Shown here: one piece after another, positions 18,210 to 28,129 of the stretch
Layout of the letters: each line of letters begins with the position of its first letter
How positions within the stretch are numbered: the stretch's first letter is position 1
From: an uncultured Clostridia bacterium
Lineage (GTDB): Bacteria; Bacillota; Clostridia; TANB77; CAG-508
Direction of reading: 5' to 3'
DNA length: 64,000 bases
Assembly: GCA_934120135.1 (NCBI GenBank)
Contig: CAKOTK010000003.1
Coordinates: 1 to 64,000 of the forward strand
Translations under genes and position numbers: made by a program
The notes under the pieces: generated by a model
The model's input: only the letters and a program-made list of their open reading frames with translations
Told to the model about the DNA's origin: nothing
The model's database searches: none

Positions 18210-19325
18210 ATGAAGGAAAAATCAAATAAGCAATTTATGATTTTATCTGCAATAGGCATAATACAAGTAGTTATGTGCCATTTGGCACCAGACGTAAAAT
18301 TAACTGGATATATATTTCCATATACTTCGTTTTTTATGCCTATGTTTGTATTTATATCAGGATATTTTTATTCAGTAAAAAAGGAAGAACATATATTTAA
18401 AACTATATGGGAAAAATTTAAGAAAATAATGTTACCATTTTTGATTATAAATTTATGTTATGGAATAATAAATACAATATTAAGAAATGCAGGAATTATA
18501 AATTATGGAAGAGATATTAGCTTATACACATTATTTATACAACCATTTATAAATAATAGCCAATTTATTTTTAATTTCCCATCATGGTTTATACCAGCAT
18601 TTTTCACAACATATATTGTTTATCTGCTAATACATAAATTAACATCAAAAATAAAGCTAAATGAATATATCTTGTTGCTAGTACTATTAGTTGGAAATAT
18701 GATAGCAGTGTATAATCAGGAAATTGCTAGATTAGAAGATATAAGGTCTTTACTATTAAGGATACTATTCTTCTTGCCATTTTTTCAAATGGGATATTTA
18801 TATAAAATAACTTGGCAAAAATATGAAGAAAGAGTAAAAAATTGGATTTGCATACCGATAGTGATAATAATAAATATTATTTTAATATCAATTTTTAAAG
18901 ATATTGAATATGATTTACATGAATTTTCAGGATTTATACAAAATGCATATTATTTGCCAATATTAACATTTGTAACAGGAACTTTGTTCTGGCTTAGAAT
19001 TTCTAAAATTCTTGAAAAATGGATAGGAAATAATAAATTAGTAAATTATATTAGCAATAATACATTTTCAATAATGTCACATCATTTATTTTATATATTT
19101 ATACTTAACTTTATACTATATTTAATAAATGTTCCATATTTCGATTTGTCAAATTTTCAAAATGGGTGGATATATAGATACCAAATACCAGGTTGGGAGA
19201 TTCCATTACAAATTGTATATTTACTACTTGGAGTACTCGCACCAATTGGCATGAAACATTTATATGATAAGATTAACATAAAACTTTACAAAAATAAAGA
19301 AAAGGTGTATAATGATAAGAACTAG
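18210..19325 (+). CDS. Acyltransferase family 3 membrane protein
   Basis: This 371-aa integral membrane protein has about ten hydrophobic segments and the acyltransferase-3 pattern: a His in TM1 (VVMCHLAP, about 19-26), FMPMFVFISGYFYS (about 42-55) and NTFSIMSHHLFYIF near 285-298. Such proteins acetylate or otherwise acylate wall polymers and surface glycans; the acceptor is unknown. It starts 10 nt after mutS with GGGAG. The promoter of the next small gene lies inside its last codons. Confidence 0.85.
   Translation: MKEKSNKQFMILSAIGIIQVVMCHLAPDVKLTGYIFPYTSFFMPMFVFISGYFYSVKKEEHIFKTIWEKFKKIMLPFLIINLCYGIINTILRNAGIINYGRDISLYTLFIQPFINNSQFIFNFPSWFIPAFFTTYIVYLLIHKLTSKIKLNEYILLLVLLVGNMIAVYNQEIARLEDIRSLLLRILFFLPFFQMGYLYKITWQKYEERVKNWICIPIVIIINIILISIFKDIEYDLHEFSGFIQNAYYLPILTFVTGTLFWLRISKILEKWIGNNKLVNYISNNTFSIMSHHLFYIFILNFILYLINVPYFDLSNFQNGWIYRYQIPGWEIPLQIVYLLLGVLAPIGMKHLYDKINIKLYKNKEKVYNDKN
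19285..19313 (+). promoter_or_regulatory. Promoter of the 51-aa orphan gene, inside the upstream gene
   Basis: TTTACA (19285-19290), a 17-nt spacer and TATAAT (19308-19313) overlap the last codons of the acyltransferase gene. Confidence 0.6.
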
Positions 19326-19365
19326 TTGGCTAAATGCTGACAAATATATTATAAGGAGAATTCGC

Positions 19366-19521
19366 ATGGTAAATAACGCACGGACAGTAAGAAAAGGAAA
19401 CTCCAATGTTTGCCTGAAAATTGAGCATTGTATGCTCAGCTGGAAAGGCGGAAAAAAGTGTTCCAAGAATAAATGCAGAAGTTATACAGACCCAAGGAAC
19501 TCGAAAAATAAAAAGAAGTGA
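19366..19521 (+). CDS. Orphan basic Cys-containing small protein (unknown)
   Basis: This 51-aa protein is strongly basic (many Lys/Arg) with four Cys, in the stretch CLKIEHCMLSWKGGKKCSKN plus one more, which might bind a metal or nucleic acid. ATAAGGAG precedes ATG 19366. The gene is G/C-richer than the flanking AT-rich genes (GCACGGACAG, TGCCTGAAA) and sits alone between its own promoter and terminator, like the other orphan cassettes. No family is recognised. Confidence 0.55.
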   Translation: MVNNARTVRKGNSNVCLKIEHCMLSWKGGKKCSKNKCRSYTDPRNSKNKKK

Positions 19522-19530
19522 AATTTTCCG

Positions 19531-19566
19531 ACGAGCAGATCAGAAGTATGGTCTGTTCGTTTTTTA
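19531..19566 (+). terminator. Terminator of the 51-aa orphan gene
   Basis: ACGAGCAGATC (19531-19541) pairs with GGTCTGTTCGT (19550-19560, two G-U pairs), followed by TTTTTT. Confidence 0.8.
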
Positions 19567-19580
19567 TTCATAATAACCAG

Positions 19581-19609
19581 TTGACTAAAATAGATATAAG
19601 ATATAAAAT
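19581..19609 (+). promoter_or_regulatory. Promoter of nucleoside kinase gene
   Basis: TTGACT (19581-19586), a 17-nt spacer and TAAAAT (19604-19609). Confidence 0.6.
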
Positions 19610-19653
19610 ACTATTGTTAAATTTAAAGAATTTTAGAGAGGAATGTTGCTAAT

Positions 19654-21291
19654 ATGAATATAAAACTAAATACCGAAATATTAGAAGTAGAAGAAAATAA
19701 ATCAATTATAGAATTGTTTAATAAAGAAATTGGAGAAAACAAAAAGATTATTGCATGTGATATAAATAACGAAATTAAATCTTTAAATTTTATTCCAAAG
19801 GAAAATGACAATGTTAATTTTGTAGATGTTACTAGTAGAGATGGAAGAAGAACATATATTAGAGGACTTTTATTTATAATGAGTATGGCTTTTAATAAAT
19901 GTTATCCAGAAGCTTTTCTATCTGTAAATTATCAATTAACAAATGCTATGTATTGTGAGGTAGATAATTTAGAAGTTACAAAAGAAATGATAGAAAATGT
20001 TAATAACAAAATGAAAGAATTAGTAGCTAAAAGTTTACCAATAAAAAAAGTTGAAATGACAAAAGAAGAGGCAATTAAATTCTATGAAAAGGAAAATAGT
20101 TTAAGAGGAATATTACAATTAGATAATGAGCAAAAGAAAGGGGTTTCTCTATACTTTTGTGAAGATTATTATAATTACTTCTATGGAGTAATGCCTATAG
20201 ATACAAGCTATATAAATGTATTTGATATTATTCCATATAATGATGGATTCTTATTACGTTATCCAGATAAAGAAAATCCAGAGGTATTAGAACCTGGGCT
20301 AGTAAGTAAAAAAATGATATCAACTTTGGACGAATATAAAGATATTCATAGAGTATTAGATGTAAATACAATATATAAATTGAATAAACAGATTAGAGAG
20401 GGAAAGTCAGCTGAGCTTGTATTATTAGCAGAAGCTTTACACGAAAAAAAGATTTCTGATATAGCAGATAATGTTGTAAACAGAAAAAATGTAAAAGTAA
20501 TTCTAATTGCGGGACCATCATCATCTGGAAAAACTACATTTGCTAAAAGACTGGGAATTCAATTAAGACTAAATGGCTTAAAACCAGTAACTATATCTGT
20601 TGACGATTACTTTGTTGAAAGAGAACAAACACCTCTAGATGAAAATGGAAAATATAATTTCGAATGTATAGAAGCAATTGATTTAAAACTATTTAATGAA
20701 CATCTAACGACTTTATTAAATGGTGGAGAAATACTTTGCCCAACTTTTGATTTTAAAGAAGGAAGCAAAAAGTATACAGGCAAGAAAATGAGATTAGCAG
20801 AAGATGAAGTTCTTGTAATTGAAGGAATTCACTGTCTAAATGATAAACTAACAGAATCAATTCCAAAAGAATTAAAATACAAAATTTACATTAGTGCGTT
20901 AACTGTTCTTAATGTTGACTACTACAATAGAATATCTACAACAGATAGCAGATTAATTAGAAGAATGGTAAGAGACCATAATTTTAGAGGCTATACTGCT
21001 ATGCATACCTTACAAATGTGGAATTCTGTAAATAAAGGTGAAAATCAATATATTTTCCCATTCCAAGATGAAGCAGATAGCATGTTTAATACTTCTTTAA
21101 TATATGAACTATGTGTATTAAAAAAATATGCTTTACCAATGTTACAAGAAATTGATAATTCTTATGTAGAATATGCAGAAGCTAAGAGACTATGCGAATT
21201 TTTGAAGTATTTTGAAGATGTTGAAGATAAGTATGTTCCTCAAAATTCATTGCTTCGCGAATTTATTGGAGGCAGTATTTTTGAATATTAA
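19654..21291 (+). CDS. Nucleoside (uridine) kinase with TGS/ThrRS-like N-terminal region
   Basis: In this 545-aa protein, the C-terminal 270 residues are a uridine kinase/phosphoribulokinase-type P-loop kinase with Walker A AGPSSSGKTTFAKRL (about 288-302) and the acceptor-site segment ISVDDYFVEREQTPLDENG. The N-terminal half looks like the TGS plus tRNA-editing (SAD) region of threonyl-tRNA synthetase, the usual fusion in the Clostridial nucleoside kinase family. Substrate is probably uridine or cytidine, but the role of the synthetase-like half is unknown. Length fits the family. Confidence 0.85.
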   Translation: MNIKLNTEILEVEENKSIIELFNKEIGENKKIIACDINNEIKSLNFIPKENDNVNFVDVTSRDGRRTYIRGLLFIMSMAFNKCYPEAFLSVNYQLTNAMYCEVDNLEVTKEMIENVNNKMKELVAKSLPIKKVEMTKEEAIKFYEKENSLRGILQLDNEQKKGVSLYFCEDYYNYFYGVMPIDTSYINVFDIIPYNDGFLLRYPDKENPEVLEPGLVSKKMISTLDEYKDIHRVLDVNTIYKLNKQIREGKSAELVLLAEALHEKKISDIADNVVNRKNVKVILIAGPSSSGKTTFAKRLGIQLRLNGLKPVTISVDDYFVEREQTPLDENGKYNFECIEAIDLKLFNEHLTTLLNGGEILCPTFDFKEGSKKYTGKKMRLAEDEVLVIEGIHCLNDKLTESIPKELKYKIYISALTVLNVDYYNRISTTDSRLIRRMVRDHNFRGYTAMHTLQMWNSVNKGENQYIFPFQDEADSMFNTSLIYELCVLKKYALPMLQEIDNSYVEYAEAKRLCEFLKYFEDVEDKYVPQNSLLREFIGGSIFEY

Positions 21292-21303
21292 GAGGTAAAA
21301 TAT

Positions 21304-21612
21304 ATGGGAAGAAAATTTACAAAAATAGATGAAGCATTTGTATGTGAAAATTGTGGAAAGCAAATAAAACCACTTGGATATACTTGTAGAGACCATTGCA
21401 ATTATTGCTTACACTCAAAACATGTAGATATAAATCCAGGTGATAGGGAAGAAGAGTGCCATGGAGACTTAGAACCTATCAGGGTTGAACTTGATAGTAA
21501 AAAGGGTTATGTCATAATTTATAAATGCAAGAAATGTGGAGCAATACGCAAGAATAAAGCAGCAGAGGATGACAATATGGATTTGATAATTGAATTAACT
21601 ACAAAACAATAG
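21304..21612 (+). CDS. RNHCP domain zinc-ribbon protein
   Basis: This 102-aa protein has the RNHCP signature in slightly altered form (RDHCNYCLHSKHVD followed by PGDR and CHG) and two flanking CxxC knuckles, CENCGK (about 14-19) and CKKCGA (about 75-80). It probably binds zinc and RNA or DNA, but its function is unestablished. It starts 12 nt after the kinase gene and converges on the U32 protease gene. Confidence 0.85.
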   Translation: MGRKFTKIDEAFVCENCGKQIKPLGYTCRDHCNYCLHSKHVDINPGDREEECHGDLEPIRVELDSKKGYVIIYKCKKCGAIRKNKAAEDDNMDLIIELTTKQ

Positions 21613-21631
21613 AGAGGTTTTAAACCTCTCT
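21611..21631. terminator. Shared palindrome between convergent genes
   Basis: AGAGAGGTTT (21611-21620) pairs with AAACCTCTCT (21622-21631). The palindrome overlaps the last two bases of the RNHCP stop codon and the stop codon of the U32 gene. It can fold identically on both strands, so it may terminate both genes. The following T runs are short. Confidence 0.6.
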
Positions 21632-24070
21632 ATATAAATTTCCATTAGTATATTGTAATCCTTCTAATTTTTCTCTGTTATAAGCTTTGTCTACAGCTTC
21701 ATTTATTTCATCAATACTCTCATCAAGTATATCAAGTCTAACAAAATTTACAGGTAAGTCTTTAGTTGAAACTGAAAGAGTTTTACTATTACAAATCAAT
21801 GTTACAGTTTCAATGCTATTTGGCACGACTCTGAAATTAAAGCCTAATCTGTCTTTTAAATAGTATTTATTATTCTTCTTGCAATTAGTTCCACAGTCTG
21901 GATAGCATTTATTAGTCTTGCCTAAAAAACAATAACTACTTGACATAAGAGGCAGATTACCATATACAATCATTTCAGTATTGATATTAGCGTTAGCCAA
22001 CATTTCTTTTATAAGCTCTTGATTAAGCTCTCTAGATAAAGTTATTCGTGAAAGACCTAATTTTCTGTATTCTTCCATTGTATTATTATTGAACACATTA
22101 AGAGTATAATTTCCTATAAACTCATAATCTTTACTATATTTTTTTAATAGCTCAAAATCACCAATATTAGAAATTACAAAGCCTTTTATATTATAAACCA
22201 TAATTGCTTGTTCTATTGTACTTAAAGCTATATTTTTATAATTTGTTTTTATTATACTTGGAACATATATGTATAAGTTATAATTATCACTAAAATATGA
22301 AATTACTTTAGAATATTTTTTACTAATAAATAATTCTAAAGATACATAAATATTAGTAATTTTTTCTTTGTCTAGTTTAGTATAATCAAAATCTAAATCC
22401 AATTGCCTAAACAAAACAGAAATTTCAGGATTTTTTACATTAGGTGTATATGTTATACTTTCCTTTGATTTTTTTGACAAGTCTAATAAAGTTCTCTTTG
22501 CTCTAGATAAAATTTCTTGTTCAACTTTTTCTAAGGCAGTTCTTCTTAATTCATTCAATGTACTAATACTCGGAACATAAAGTCCATCATCCAAAAGAAC
22601 TGTGATGTTCTCAAAAGAAAATGGGGTATTAGTAGTTTTGGAAATTTGTTTTACAACTCGCTCAACACTAATTGGTGTTTTTAGAGCATCAATAGGTATC
22701 ATATTTGAAATTTCTTTAACATAAATACTTGAATAAAGTTCATTATAGCAAGTATTTTTATTTGTAGAAATTTCCATACTAATAGGTGTATTCTTTTTGA
22801 TTGTAACAGTACAATTTAAAGGTATTTTTTTATTTTCACAATTATCATAAGATGCTTTAGCAAAATCGCTTAAAGTTTTACTAGAAATTCTGTAAACTTT
22901 ATCTCCAACTTTGATATTGCCTTTCATACGTCCAATTGTAACTTCAGTATTAGCTGAAACTTTCTTTTGATTTACATTCTTAATCATAAGCTCTGATACT
23001 AAGTATTTAGAAGCTTCATTAGAAACAGAAACAGAGTCTCCGAGTTCTAAGTCTTCTTCTAGTTGCAAGGTAATATGACCTTTATTAGAATTGTATTTTT
23101 TTATAGTTCCTAAATAAATTCCCATATTACTTGGTTTTTCAGAAAATATTAAGTTCCTATTATGTTTAGAATCTAAATGTCCATCTGAAAATCCACCTCT
23201 ATTAAATACTTGCATTAAGTCATTTATATCTTTTTCGTCAATAATAAAGTCATCATTATTTAATACCATATCAATATATCTTCTGTAAATTCTAGTAACA
23301 GTGGCAACATATTCCGGACTTTTCATACGACCTTCGATTTTAAAACATTTGACACCAGCTTGTATTAAACGTGGGAGATAGGCAATACCACATAAATCTT
23401 TAGTACTTAATAAATAGCCTTTATCTATTGATTTACGCTCATGAGTCTCAGCATTTTCACTAATTAGTTCATAAGGTAACCTACAAGGACCAGCGCATTT
23501 ACCACGGTTTCCTGAACGACCACCAACAATACTTGAAAATAAACATTGACCTGAATAGCAAATACATAATGCACCATGAATAAAAGTTTCAATTTCAACT
23601 TTACAGTTTTTACAAATGTACTCAATTTCGTCACAAGAAAGTTCCCTTGAAAGAACTACTCTATCAAAACCAAGTTTTTCAAGCTTCAATACTCCTTGCA
23701 AGTTGTGTACTGTCATTTGAGTACTAGCGTGTATAGGTAACCCAGGAATATTATCGATTAGATATTTTGCCAAGCCTAAATCTTGAACAATTATTGCATC
23801 AACTCCTGCTTTATAAGCCTCTTTAGCCAAATCAACTGCATTATCAAATTCACAATTCTCAAGAAGAGTGTTTAAGGTTAAGTTCGTTTTTACATTCCTT
23901 AATTTACAATAATCTATAACTTGTTTCATATCTTCAATATTAAAATTAGCTGCGTACATTCTAGCATTAAACTGTTCTACACCAAAATATACTGCGTCTG
24001 CACCGTTTTGCACAGCTGCTTTTAAACAATTCCAGTCTCCAACAGGAGCCAAGAGTTCTACTTTTGTCAT
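21620..24070 (-). CDS. U32 family peptidase / RNA hydroxylation protein with DUF3656
   Basis: This 816-aa protein has an N-terminal peptidase U32 domain with the signature FIHGALCICYSGQCLFSS (about 165-182), followed by GRSGNRGKCAGPCRLPYELI. The DUF3656 insert (about 385-510) and a C-terminal U32-like region with a further Cys set (CFLGKTNKCYPDCGTNC) follow. E. coli members of this group act in rRNA or tRNA hydroxylation (RlhA, TrhP), so an RNA-modification role is more likely than proteolysis. ATG 24070 is chosen because GGAGG lies 12 nt upstream; the open frame runs 21 codons further. Confidence 0.88.
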   Translation of the reverse strand: MTKVELLAPVGDWNCLKAAVQNGADAVYFGVEQFNARMYAANFNIEDMKQVIDYCKLRNVKTNLTLNTLLENCEFDNAVDLAKEAYKAGVDAIIVQDLGLAKYLIDNIPGLPIHASTQMTVHNLQGVLKLEKLGFDRVVLSRELSCDEIEYICKNCKVEIETFIHGALCICYSGQCLFSSIVGGRSGNRGKCAGPCRLPYELISENAETHERKSIDKGYLLSTKDLCGIAYLPRLIQAGVKCFKIEGRMKSPEYVATVTRIYRRYIDMVLNNDDFIIDEKDINDLMQVFNRGGFSDGHLDSKHNRNLIFSEKPSNMGIYLGTIKKYNSNKGHITLQLEEDLELGDSVSVSNEASKYLVSELMIKNVNQKKVSANTEVTIGRMKGNIKVGDKVYRISSKTLSDFAKASYDNCENKKIPLNCTVTIKKNTPISMEISTNKNTCYNELYSSIYVKEISNMIPIDALKTPISVERVVKQISKTTNTPFSFENITVLLDDGLYVPSISTLNELRRTALEKVEQEILSRAKRTLLDLSKKSKESITYTPNVKNPEISVLFRQLDLDFDYTKLDKEKITNIYVSLELFISKKYSKVISYFSDNYNLYIYVPSIIKTNYKNIALSTIEQAIMVYNIKGFVISNIGDFELLKKYSKDYEFIGNYTLNVFNNNTMEEYRKLGLSRITLSRELNQELIKEMLANANINTEMIVYGNLPLMSSSYCFLGKTNKCYPDCGTNCKKNNKYYLKDRLGFNFRVVPNSIETVTLICNSKTLSVSTKDLPVNFVRLDILDESIDEINEAVDKAYNREKLEGLQYTNGNLYREV

Positions 24071-24172
24071 ATAAATAATAACCTCCAAATAATTTAACCT
24101 TATTAATTGTAACACAATTTTTGTCTTTTGCATACTAATATTATATAGAAAAGTAAAAAGGAGGAGATCAGT

Positions 24173-24328
24173 ATGCCAGAAGAATCTAGAGACTGTGGAT
24201 GCGGCCGTAATAATGGTTGCGGTTGCTTAGGTAACTTATTTGGAGGTTGCGGATGTGGTGATAGTAGTATTTTATTCTTTATAATAATATTTTTATTACT
24301 ATTTTGTAATTGCGGAGGCAACAGATAA
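24173..24328 (+). CDS. Small Gly/Cys-rich membrane-tailed protein
   Basis: In this 51-aa product, the first half is Gly/Cys/Asn-rich (CGCGRNNGCGCLGN, later GGCGCGD; ten Cys in all). The second half is a hydrophobic helix (ILFFIIIFLLLF) ending CNCGGNR. The pattern recalls short Clostridial proteins annotated as high-cysteine (chorion class) or YjcZ-like spore-associated peptides. AGGAGGA lies 6 nt upstream of ATG, and a strong terminator follows. Possible roles are spore coat or metal binding, but this is inference. Confidence 0.7.
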   Translation: MPEESRDCGCGRNNGCGCLGNLFGGCGCGDSSILFFIIIFLLLFCNCGGNR

Positions 24329-24337
24329 CAACATATT

Positions 24338-24369
24338 AAAGGCAGCATTTGACAAATGTTGCCTTTTTT
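24338..24369 (+). terminator. Intrinsic terminator
   Basis: AAAGGCAGCATTTG (24338-24351) and CAAATGTTGCCTTT (24353-24366), one G-U pair, with T run. Confidence 0.85.
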
Positions 24370-24379
24370 CTATTTTATC

Positions 24380-24408
24380 TTGACGGAAAATATCAAGAAT
24401 GATATACT
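24380..24408 (+). promoter_or_regulatory. Promoter of secreted glucosaminidase gene
   Basis: TTGACG (24380-24385), a 17-nt spacer and TATACT (24403-24408). Confidence 0.65.
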
Positions 24409-24445
24409 AAGCTTGTAGAAATTTATCACTTTTTAGGAGGAAAAA

Positions 24446-26612
24446 ATGTTATTAAAAAACATTTTCAATATACGAAAAATAGTAAGTATCATTCTAATAA
24501 TTTTAATATTATCAAGTTTAATTACACTATTTATAAATAACGAGGTAAAAGCTACATATAGTAGCAAGTTTTCAAATTATCCTCGGATACGAAAAACTAT
24601 TAAAAGAATTACAAGAAGCTCATCCAAATTGGGAATTTGAAATATTAGAAACCGGTTTGGATTGGTCAGAAGTAATTATTGCTGAATCTACAAGATATCA
24701 CGGTAGAAATGTTGTACCATCAACAAGAGCAGATGCTTGGAAATGTGCTTGCAACAAAACTGTAGAAGATGTTTGGAAATGTGCTTCAACAGCAGCAGTA
24801 GCATATTATATGGATCCAAGAAATTCATTGAACGAAAATTATATATTTCAATTTGAACAATTGACATATGACGAAAAAAATCAAACAAAAGAAGGAGTAG
24901 AACTTATACTTAAACCTTGTAATTATGCACAAGGTAAAGTTACATATTATGATTCAAAAGGCAACAAAAAGACGTTAGACAAAACTTATGTAGATGTAAT
25001 AATGGAAGCTTCAAAAGAATACAATATAAGTCCATATCACTTGGCTTCTAGAATAAGACAAGAACAAGGAGCTGGAAATGCAGGTTCAATGATTTCTGGA
25101 ACTTGGACAGGCGGTGACGGAAACTATAAAGGCTTATATAATTTCTTTAATATTTGTGCTTATGGAAAAAACATTGTACAAAACGGTTTAAAGTATGCTA
25201 AATCACAAGGATGGACAGATCCAGAGAAATCTATTAAAGGTGGAGCTAAAATATTAGCATCAGGATATATTTCAATAGGACAAGATACATTATATCTAGA
25301 GAAATTTGACGTTGTAAATGGTGGAGATGGATATTATTCACACCAATATATGACAAATGTATCTGCTTCTAAAACTGAGGGATATACAATTCGTAATACA
25401 TATACAAATATGGGATTATTATCATCAGAGTCTAAGATAAAATTTAAAATTCCAGTATATAAAAATATGCCTGAGCAAATATGTCCACAACCAGGAACAG
25501 AAAAACCTGTTACACAAGATGTTGAGATAACTGAAAATAACGTGAGAGTTAGAAAAGGCAAAGGAACTAACTATGATATAGTTACAACATTAAACAAAGG
25601 AACTAAAATTTTAAGAATTGAATTAGACAATTCTAAAACAGGGGGATATTACTGGGATAAAGTTGTATTAGCAGACGGAACAAAAGGATATGTTGCAAGA
25701 AACTATTTGAAACAAATAGATTTACAAAGTAACTGCAATGAACAATATATTACTACTAAATATACAGACTTTAGAAATGGTCCTGGCACATCAAAAACAA
25801 CGGTTCTCAAAGTATTATCAGCAGGACAAATAGTAACAATTGTGGAAAAAGATAAATACAAAGCTTTAGATGACAATGACTGGTGTAGAATTAAATTAAG
25901 TGATGGAACTTATGGATATGTTACATCAAATAGTTTTGAAGCATATGACCCTACTAAAGTTGACCAATTAAGAATAATCTGTACTGATGGACTAACTGTC
26001 AGAAAATCGCCAAGTACAAGTGCATCAGCACTAGCATCACTATACAAAGGAGCTATAGTAACAAGAACAGAAAGAAATGTAGAAAGCACAAACAAAAACT
26101 ATATATGGGATAAAATAATTACATCTAGTGGAATTACCGGATATATAGCAACAAGAGATATAAAAAATAATGAAGACTGGGCTGAGGTTATAGGTTCGAA
26201 CAATCCAACTGATACAACAACAGAAATAAAAGGTAATGGATTTAAGACGAGTGAAAATAATATTGTTTGTCAACCTAAAATTACAGTAAGCAATATAAAA
26301 GCTGTAGCAAAAGATGCAATTATCAAAAAAGGTAATACTGTAATAGAGGACACAGCAAATGTAGGTACAGGATATACATTAACATCAGACGGAAAAACAT
26401 ATACAATTGTAGTTTTAGGAGATGTTAATGGAGATGGAAAGGCTTCAGCAGGTGATTATGTATTAATCAAAAATCACATAATGCAAACTAACTTGATAAA
26501 GGATTCTGCAAACCAAAATGCAGCCGATGTAAATAAGGATGGTAAGATTTCAGCAGGTGACTATGTACTAATAAAAAACTATATAATGAAAGGTACTGAA
26601 TTTTCACTATAA
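24446..26612 (+). pseudogene. Secreted glucosaminidase with SH3b repeats and dockerin, frameshifted
   Basis: A signal/anchor sequence (hydrophobic 15-33) starts at 24446 after AGGAGG. The frame breaks near 24584: removing one C from CCTCGGATAC restores a continuous protein (PGYEKLLKELQEAHPNWEFE) that runs into the open frame ending at 26612. The rest holds a glucosaminidase domain with the catalytic-type segment ISPYHLASRIRQEQG, three SH3b domains (starting near 25530, 25750 and 25975), and a C-terminal type I dockerin with two Ca2+ loops (DVNGDGKASAGD and DVNKDGKISAGD). The role would be peptidoglycan hydrolysis at the cell surface. The break is either true decay or a base-calling error. Confidence 0.85.
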
Positions 26613-26633
26613 TTATAAAGGAGATTAAAACAA

Positions 26634-27926
26634 ATGAATAAGAAAATATTAAAAATTAATTTATGTTTAATAATGTTATTTATATTTATATCTTGTACAA
26701 CACAAGTTTTTGCTGCAGGAAGTTTTTCATTAAGCAAATCTAGTTCTAGTATAACAGAAGGCAAAACAGATAGCTTTACTATAAACGGAAGTAATGCAAC
26801 AGGAAGAGTAGATATTACATCTTCTAATACAAGTGTTGCGACAGTTAGTTCAAGTAGCCAATGGCTTGAAAATAACTCTGCAACCGTAACTATAACAGCA
26901 AAAAAAGCTGGAACTGCAAAAATAACTGTGTCTGGTACAATAGCTGACAAAGATGGAAATGAGGCAACAGTTACTAAAACAATAAGTGTAACAGTAAAAG
27001 CTAAATCAACATCAAGTTCTAGTAACAATAATTCGAATTCAAACTCAAATTCAAATAGTGGAAGTACTAAAAAAGAACCTAAATTTACAAGTGTTAATCA
27101 AACAATGTATACAACAGGAGAAGTAAATATAAGAAAAAGCTATTCAACATCTAGTGCAATAATAAAAACAGTAGAAAAAGGAACTAAAATTACTAGAGTA
27201 GGAATAGGAGATAATGGTTGGAGTAAAATTACATATAATGGTCAAACAGCCTACATTAGTAGTTCACTATTAACTAAAACTAAACCAGCTGAAGATAAAC
27301 CAAAAACAGAAGAACCAAAAAGCAATACAACAACAAATCAAACTACAAATAATGAAACAATAAACAACGAGAATACTAATAACATAACAGAACCTGTTAA
27401 TAATGAAGTTGATAATTCTAACACAGACAATACAAATGCAATATTAGGACTATCTAAGTTAGAAATTGCAGGAGTAAACTTTTCAGAAGGATTTGACCCT
27501 TCAATACATTCATACACTTTAAAATTAAATTTCTTTGTAAAAGACTTAAATATCACAGCAGAAGCTAATAAAACAGATGCTAAAGTTGAAATAATAGGAA
27601 ATGAAAATTTTGAAGCAGGGGAGAATAATGTTACAATATTAGTTAGTTCAGCTGATAACAAAGAAACAGCAACATATCAAATAAAAGTAACAATACCATC
27701 AGAAGTAGCAAGTTCACCACAAAATAATATTCAATTTTATCTAATGTGTGGAACTATTATATTAGCAGCAATTGTGGTAATTGGAATAATCATTTCAATA
27801 TATAAAAAGAAAAATAAAAGTGAAGTAGATTATAAAGAGACCAAAACAGATAATGATATGATAGACTCCTATACAGATATAAAACCTAAAAAAGAAAAAG
27901 TAAAAAGTGGTAAACACTCAAATTAA
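26634..27926 (+). CDS. Cell-surface protein: Ig-like, SH3b and cadherin-like domains, C-terminal anchor
   Basis: In this 430-aa protein, a signal peptide (about 1-28, ending VFAAG) is followed by a Big2-like Ig domain (about 30-125). A Ser/Asn linker, an SH3b domain (about 155-215, VNIRKSYSTSSAIIKTVEKG) and a Thr/Asn/Glu-rich linker come next. A cadherin-like beta-sandwich (about 268-355, LSKLEIAGVNFSEGFDPS) precedes a TM helix (about 370-393) and a basic tail. Residues from the SH3b suggest wall binding, with the TM anchoring it in the membrane. It lies 21 nt after the glucosaminidase, so the two are a surface operon. No enzymatic domain is seen. Confidence 0.85.
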   Translation: MNKKILKINLCLIMLFIFISCTTQVFAAGSFSLSKSSSSITEGKTDSFTINGSNATGRVDITSSNTSVATVSSSSQWLENNSATVTITAKKAGTAKITVSGTIADKDGNEATVTKTISVTVKAKSTSSSSNNNSNSNSNSNSGSTKKEPKFTSVNQTMYTTGEVNIRKSYSTSSAIIKTVEKGTKITRVGIGDNGWSKITYNGQTAYISSSLLTKTKPAEDKPKTEEPKSNTTTNQTTNNETINNENTNNITEPVNNEVDNSNTDNTNAILGLSKLEIAGVNFSEGFDPSIHSYTLKLNFFVKDLNITAEANKTDAKVEIIGNENFEAGENNVTILVSSADNKETATYQIKVTIPSEVASSPQNNIQFYLMCGTIILAAIVVIGIIISIYKKKNKSEVDYKETKTDNDMIDSYTDIKPKKEKVKSGKHSN

Positions 27927-27968
27927 AATATAATGTGGAAAAGAAATTTTTCTTTTCCACAAAAATAT

Positions 27969-28044
27969 GCTGGTATAGCTCAGTTGGTAGAGCAACAGAT
28001 TCGTAACCTGTAGGTCGGCGGTTCGATTCCGCCTACCAGCTCCA
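27969..28044 (+). tRNA. tRNA-Thr (anticodon CGT)
   Basis: A full cloverleaf of 76 nt with encoded CCA. The acceptor is GCTGGTA/TACCAGC (27969-27975 and 28034-28040), the D arm GCTC/GAGC and the T arm GGCGG-TTCGATT-CCGCC. The anticodon loop is TTCGTAA. One A-C mismatch closes the anticodon stem (positions 31-39). The anticodon CGT reads the codon ACG. Confidence 0.95.
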
Positions 28045-28048
28045 AATC

Positions 28049-28090
28049 AAAAGAGAATGGATAGACATAATTTTCTAGCCATTCTCTTTT
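28049..28090 (+). terminator. Terminator of tRNA-Thr
   Basis: AAAAGAGAATGG (28049-28060) pairs perfectly with CCATTCTCTTTT (28079-28090) across an 18-nt loop. Confidence 0.8.
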
Positions 28091-28129
28091 AATTAGATAA
28101 ATTAACATATTATGGAACATCAACAAAGA

